Assembly: GCA_947177525.1 (NCBI GenBank)
Contig: CAMWUW010000016.1
Location: forward strand, 1-36,018
From: an uncultured Bacteroidales bacterium
GTDB lineage: Bacteria; Bacteroidota; Bacteroidia; Bacteroidales; UBA932
Direction: 5' to 3'
DNA: 36,018 nucleotides
Below the pieces are notes generated by a model. The model ran no database searches, had not been told where the DNA came from, and was given only the letters and a program-made list of their open reading frames with translations. Below, piece after piece: positions 32,606 through 36,018 of the stretch; the stretch's first letter is position 1, and each line of letters begins with the position of its first letter. A program made the translations under genes and the position numbers.

Positions 32606-33556
32606 ATGCACAACGAACACAAAATGAAACTTTTTGCCTGCAGAGCCTCAAAAGACTTTGCAATGAAAGTCGCCAAGGCACTTAAGCTTGACCTGGGCGA
32701 GTCTGATGTACTGACCTTCAGCGACGGAGAATTCCAGCCGTCTTTCAATGAGAGCGTCAGAGGAGCAACCGTATTTATCGTGCAGTCGACGACTCCTCCT
32801 ACAGACAATCTGTTCGAGCTGCTTCTCATGGCTGACGCAGCGAAAAGAGCCTCAGCGTACAGCGTAATCGCAGTAATGCCCTACTTCGGATGGGCAAGAC
32901 AGGACCGCAAGGACAAGCCGAGAGTATCCATCGGAGCCAAGCTGGTGGCCAACATGCTCCATGCCGCCGGCTGTGACCGCGTGATGACATGCGACCTGCA
33001 TGCCGACCAGATACAGGGCTTCTTTGATTTCCCTGTGGACCATATATATGCAAGTACCGTATTCCTTCCTTACCTCAAGGCAAAAAACATTGAGAACCTT
33101 GCTATAGCGGCTCCCGACATGGGCGGTGCAAAGAGGGCAAATGCATACGCAAGATACCTCCAATGTCCGGTAATCATCTGCCACAAGTCCCGTGAAAAGG
33201 CAAACGTCGTAGGCTCCATAACTGCAATCGGAGAGGTCGAGGGCAAGAATGTAGTCATAGTGGACGACATGATCGACACAGCCGGAACCCTGGCCAAGGC
33301 AGCCAATGTGCTCAAGGACATGGGAGCGGCAAGTGTACGTGCATGTGCTACGCACGCAGTGTTCTCAGGACCTGCATACGAGAGGATTGCCGAATCCGCA
33401 CTTGAAGAAGTAATCGTGTCGGATACAATTCCTCTGAGCCAGGACCCTTCAAAGGACAGGAGCAAGATAACAGTCCTGACAATGACCGAGATATTTGCGG
33501 ATATCATAGACAAGGTTTACAATTACGAGACAATCAGCTCAAGCTTTATAAACTGA
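32606..33556 (+). CDS. prs: Ribose-phosphate pyrophosphokinase (PRPP synthetase)
   Basis: 316 residues. It makes PRPP from ribose-5-phosphate and ATP for nucleotide, histidine and NAD synthesis. Motifs are FSDGEFQPSF, MPYFGWARQDRKDKPRVSIG (flexible loop and ATP site), CDLHADQIQGFFD and the PRPP-binding VVIVDDMIDTAGT. An ATG at 32624 is an alternative start six codons in. Confidence 0.97.
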   Translation: MHNEHKMKLFACRASKDFAMKVAKALKLDLGESDVLTFSDGEFQPSFNESVRGATVFIVQSTTPPTDNLFELLLMADAAKRASAYSVIAVMPYFGWARQDRKDKPRVSIGAKLVANMLHAAGCDRVMTCDLHADQIQGFFDFPVDHIYASTVFLPYLKAKNIENLAIAAPDMGGAKRANAYARYLQCPVIICHKSREKANVVGSITAIGEVEGKNVVIVDDMIDTAGTLAKAANVLKDMGAASVRACATHAVFSGPAYERIAESALEEVIVSDTIPLSQDPSKDRSKITVLTMTEIFADIIDKVYNYETISSSFIN

Positions 33557-33562
33557 CCGTAA

Positions 33563-33805
33563 ATGGAGATTTTCATAGCTGCACTGATTCTCGTATCCCT
33601 TTGCATAATAGGGCTTGGCGTAAACATCTTTTTCAGGAAAGACGGGAAATTTCCCGAGACTGAGATAGAAAACAACGTCCAGATGCGCAAAAGGGGCATA
33701 AGGTGTGCGAAAGAAGAAGAGATGAGAATCTGGGGCAGAAAAAACGGGAAGGACTTTTCATGCAGTGAGACCGGCTGCAGCGACTGCAGCGCAGGCTGCC
33801 ATTAA
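33563..33805 (+). CDS. Small membrane protein with cysteine-rich C-terminus
   Basis: 80 residues. One N-terminal membrane helix (IFIAALILVSLCIIGLGVNI) is followed by FFRKDGKFPETEIENNVQM, an R-G-I-R-C-A segment and a tail with C-x4-C-x2-C-x3-C (FSCSETGCSDCSAGC). Proteins of this layout recur in Bacteroidales, but no function is known. The cysteine spacing suggests metal or cluster binding at the cytoplasmic face. It lies 6 nt after prs and 12 nt before der, so it is co-transcribed with them. Confidence 0.7.
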   Translation: MEIFIAALILVSLCIIGLGVNIFFRKDGKFPETEIENNVQMRKRGIRCAKEEEMRIWGRKNGKDFSCSETGCSDCSAGCH

Positions 33806-33817
33806 AATATATTTATT

Positions 33818-35125
33818 ATGAGCCTTTTAGCTATTGTGGGCAGGCCGAATGTCGGAAAGTCCACACTTTTCAACCGCCTCGTGGGAATGAGGCAGGCAAT
33901 CGTGGACGAAACCGCCGGCGTGACCCGTGACAGACACTACGGGAAATGCGAATGGTGCGGAACGGAGTTCTCTGTGGTTGACACGGGGGGATATACCTCA
34001 AATTCCGATGACGTATTCGAGGAAGAAATCCGCAAGCAGATAATGCTTGCCGTAGAAGAAGCATCCGTGGTGCTGTTCATGGTGGAAGCCGGGACAGGCA
34101 TAACCGACTATGACGAAGAAATTGCGGACATACTGAGACGGTCAGGCAAACCGGTGATACTCGCCGTGAACAAAGTGGATACCGGTGACAAGATGTACGA
34201 CTCCTACCAGTTCTACTCTCTCGGACTGGGTGATGTCTGGAGCATATCATCCGCCAACGGAAGCGGAACGGGAGACCTTCTTGACGAAATTGTAAGACAG
34301 CTTCCTGCCGATGATCCGGACAAAGACGAACATCCTGAACTGCCGCATTTCACCATTGTCGGCAAGCCGAATGTCGGCAAATCTTCGCTTACAAACGCCC
34401 TGCTCGGCAAAGAAAGGAACATAGTGACTCCGGTGGCAGGCACAACACGCGACTCCATAGCCACGCTCTACAACAAATTCGGCCACGAATTCATGCTTGT
34501 GGACACCGCCGGCATGAGGAAGAAGACAAAGGTGCATGAAGACCTTGAATTCTACTCAGTAATGAGGTCCATCCGTGCAATCGAGCACTCGGACGTATGC
34601 ATACTGATGGTGGACGCCCAGACAGGAATTGAGTCGCAGGACATGAGCATCTTCAATCTCATCCAGCGCAACCGCAAGGGATGTGTCGTAGTTGTAAACA
34701 AATGGGACACAATCGAAAAGGACAGCAACACCATGAAGGAATATACCGCAGCGATAAAAGAGAGGCTCGCGCCTTTCAACGACCTGCCGATAATCTTCAC
34801 CTCTGTGATAAACAAGCAGAGGATAATGGATGTCCTGAATGCAGCTGCACATGTATATGAGAATTATTCAAGGAAAATCTCCACATCGAAGCTGAACGAA
34901 ATCATGCTCCAGGAAATAGACAACTATCCTCCTCCTGCGTGGAAAGGCAAATACATAAAAATCAAGTATGCCACACAGCTTCCGACAAGATTTCCCTCAT
35001 TTGCGTTCTTCTGCAATCTTCCGCAGTATATACGCGATCCGTACAGACGTTTCATAGAAAACCGCCTGAGGGAGAATTTCGACCTTACCGGATGTCCGGT
35101 ACAGGTATTCTTCCGTCAGAAATAG
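33818..35125 (+). CDS. der: Ribosome biogenesis GTPase Der (EngA)
   Basis: A 435-residue protein with two tandem GTPase domains and a C-terminal KH-like domain. The first has [17 protein letters not shown] and NKVDTG; the second has [17 protein letters not shown] and NKWD. The C-terminal part (about 350-435) includes [19 protein letters not shown]. It acts in 50S subunit maturation. Length and motif spacing are normal. A strong terminator follows at 35148. Confidence 0.97.
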   Translation: MSLLAIVGRPNVGKSTLFNRLVGMRQAIVDETAGVTRDRHYGKCEWCGTEFSVVDTGGYTSNSDDVFEEEIRKQIMLAVEEASVVLFMVEAGTGITDYDEEIADILRRSGKPVILAVNKVDTGDKMYDSYQFYSLGLGDVWSISSANGSGTGDLLDEIVRQLPADDPDKDEHPELPHFTIVGKPNVGKSSLTNALLGKERNIVTPVAGTTRDSIATLYNKFGHEFMLVDTAGMRKKTKVHEDLEFYSVMRSIRAIEHSDVCILMVDAQTGIESQDMSIFNLIQRNRKGCVVVVNKWDTIEKDSNTMKEYTAAIKERLAPFNDLPIIFTSVINKQRIMDVLNAAAHVYENYSRKISTSKLNEIMLQEIDNYPPPAWKGKYIKIKYATQLPTRFPSFAFFCNLPQYIRDPYRRFIENRLRENFDLTGCPVQVFFRQK

Positions 35126-35147
35126 CAAGGAGCCTTATACAAACAGA

Positions 35148-35186
35148 GAGGGTGGCCAAATTCCGATTGGCTACCCTCAATTTTTT
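35148..35186 (+). terminator. Rho-independent terminator after der
   Basis: GAGGGTGGCCAA pairs with TTGGCTACCCTC (one G-T) around a short loop, followed by AATTTTTT. It closes the ysxC-prs-der unit before the convergent DUF4783 gene. Confidence 0.88.
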
Positions 35187-35298
35187 AACCCTTATCATTA
35201 ACAACTAAACTAACTGCACCGCAACTTATTGCAAAGCCTGTGCCAGAACCAAAGACATCCGGCTGCGGCCGTATATTTTTCGCATAATATGTCCCGTT

Positions 35299-35709
35299 TT
35301 AATCCGGACGCTCAATTTTCAGATGCTGAATATAATATGAGGAGTCTTTGTATCCGACAAAAATCGTGACCACAAACATCTCTCCGCCTGCTGTCAGAGT
35401 CCCCAGGGCATATTTCATATTTGACCTTCCTGCCGTATGATTGATTTCAAAAGAACGTGGCGTGTATGTCCGGAAAAATGATTTCATTATCTGACAGGCC
35501 TGGTTGCGGCTTGAATCATTGGAGGACGAGAAGATTGTAATTTCAAGATTGTCGGAAAACCATGCTGAAAGTTTCTCTGCATCACCGGCAGCAAGATACT
35601 TTGAAATCGGTGTAAACACATCATATCCGTTTCCCTGCGCTTTCAAAATGGACGGGAACAAAAGAAAGGCTGCCGCTGCTGACAGCATATATGACATTGT
35701 TGTTTTCAT
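35299..35709 (-). CDS. Secreted DUF4783 protein (NTF2-like)
   Basis: 136 residues. A signal peptide (MKTTMSYMLSAAAAFLLFPS followed by ILKAQG, cleavage expected after AQ) leads to an NTF2-like domain: FTPISKYLAAGDAEKLSAWF, then LEITIF, FFRTYTPRSFEINH and a final IQHLKIERPD. This matches DUF4783, a Bacteroidetes family of small periplasmic proteins with no known function. ATG 35709 was chosen because it begins the signal peptide; a start at 35793 would add 28 residues of unlike composition. The hairpin repeat array lies 90 nt upstream, pointing away. Confidence 0.85.
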   Translation of the reverse strand: MKTTMSYMLSAAAAFLLFPSILKAQGNGYDVFTPISKYLAAGDAEKLSAWFSDNLEITIFSSSNDSSRNQACQIMKSFFRTYTPRSFEINHTAGRSNMKYALGTLTAGGEMFVVTIFVGYKDSSYYIQHLKIERPD

Positions 35710-35800
35710 TCTTATTATTCTTGAGTCGGGCCGAGACACTGCAAAATCCGAGCCTGAAACACTCAGAATACAGAAAAACATCATTCTGCACAAATATGCT

Positions 35801-36018
35801 TTTCAAGAAGTTTGTTATATTTGTGCTTCGCACATATATACGCCTGCGCTTCGGCATAATCAAAGTGAAACTTTGCTTCTGCTCTCAGCTTTTTGCTATA
35901 TTTGTCCGAACGGACATATATACGCCTGCGCTTCGGCAAAGCATTCAAACAAGTTTGATACTTTGCTCTCAGCTTTTTGCTATATTTGTCCGAACGGACA
36001 TATATACGCCTGCGCTTC
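35801..36018 (+). repeat. Tandem array of the hairpin repeat, continuing off the right edge
   Basis: Three units have TATATTTG boxes at 35816-35823, 35897-35904 and 35981-35988 (pitch 81 and 84 bp). Each box runs into a hairpin: TGTGC/GCACA (35822-35834), then TGTCCG/CGGACA at 35903-35916 and 35987-36000. The next stretch is identical in the units seen. A second hairpin closes the unit: CAAAGT/ACTTTG (35861-35875) or TCAAAC/GTTTGA (35945-35958). Two units start with CTCTCAGCTTTTTGC. The last unit is cut by the window end. The same element lies upstream of ileS on the other strand. Confidence 0.85.

Overview
The window looks like a Bacteroidota chromosome, most likely order Bacteroidales. The evidence is Bacteroidetes-type promoters (TTTG, 19-20 nt, TAnnTTTG) ahead of both tRNA genes and a membrane-protein operon, a DUF4783 protein, a TraR/DksA-like protein with a degenerate zinc finger, a fused GT3-GT35 glycogen enzyme, and a TM2/CD225/DUF2752 cluster. 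I do not assign a genus.

Layout. (1) 1-4858, minus strand: the distal end of a surface-polysaccharide operon. wbpB, wbpE, wbpD and wbpA are arranged head to tail, largely with few-base overlaps, and together make UDP-2,3-diacetamido-2,3-dideoxyglucuronic acid from UDP-GlcNAc. A Wzx-like flippase follows and runs off the left edge. (2) 5211-8516: tRNA-Arg(TCT) and tRNA-Ser(TGA) bracket a decayed integrated element. It holds a 5'-truncated tyrosine recombinase, an AAA+ ATPase with DUF4143-like features, a P27-type terminase small subunit, and a terminase large subunit stub that ends inside the terminator of tRNA-Ser. The ATPase promoter carries three 18-bp palindromic sites at an exact 33-bp pitch. 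(3) 8810-9945: a three-gene operon of small membrane proteins (TM2, CD225, DUF2752) with a near-consensus promoter. (4) 10224-14676: ileS, a dksA-like gene and lspA. IleRS has a swapped class I signature, GIHH instead of HxGH. (5) 14740-16078: a hairpin-rich dispersed repeat, then cvpA and tsaB on the plus strand. (6) 16086-31837: a long minus-strand run comprising xseA, xseB, a five-gene glycogen cluster (branching enzyme GH13, debranching enzyme, GT4, GH57, GT3-GT35 fusion), ribF, a small membrane protein, greA, a HIT protein and a thioredoxin-fold lipoprotein that lacks its cysteines. (7) 31974-35125, plus strand: ysxC, prs, a small cysteine-rich membrane protein and der. (8) 35299-36018: a secreted DUF4783 protein and a tandem array of the same repeat found upstream of ileS.

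How the parts fit. The wbp genes supply an activated sugar for a capsule or O-antigen unit that the flippase exports. The glycogen cluster covers synthesis, branching, debranching and phosphorolysis. It contains no ADP-glucose pyrophosphorylase, and its synthase is of the eukaryote-like GT3 type, so UDP-glucose is the expected donor. The rest is mostly housekeeping: translation quality, lipoprotein processing, ribosome assembly, nucleotide metabolism and repair. The most unusual observations are the 33-bp-pitch palindrome array, the dispersed repeat whose stems differ between copies yet stay complementary, the GIHH IleRS, and the flush placement of phage remnants between two tRNA terminators.
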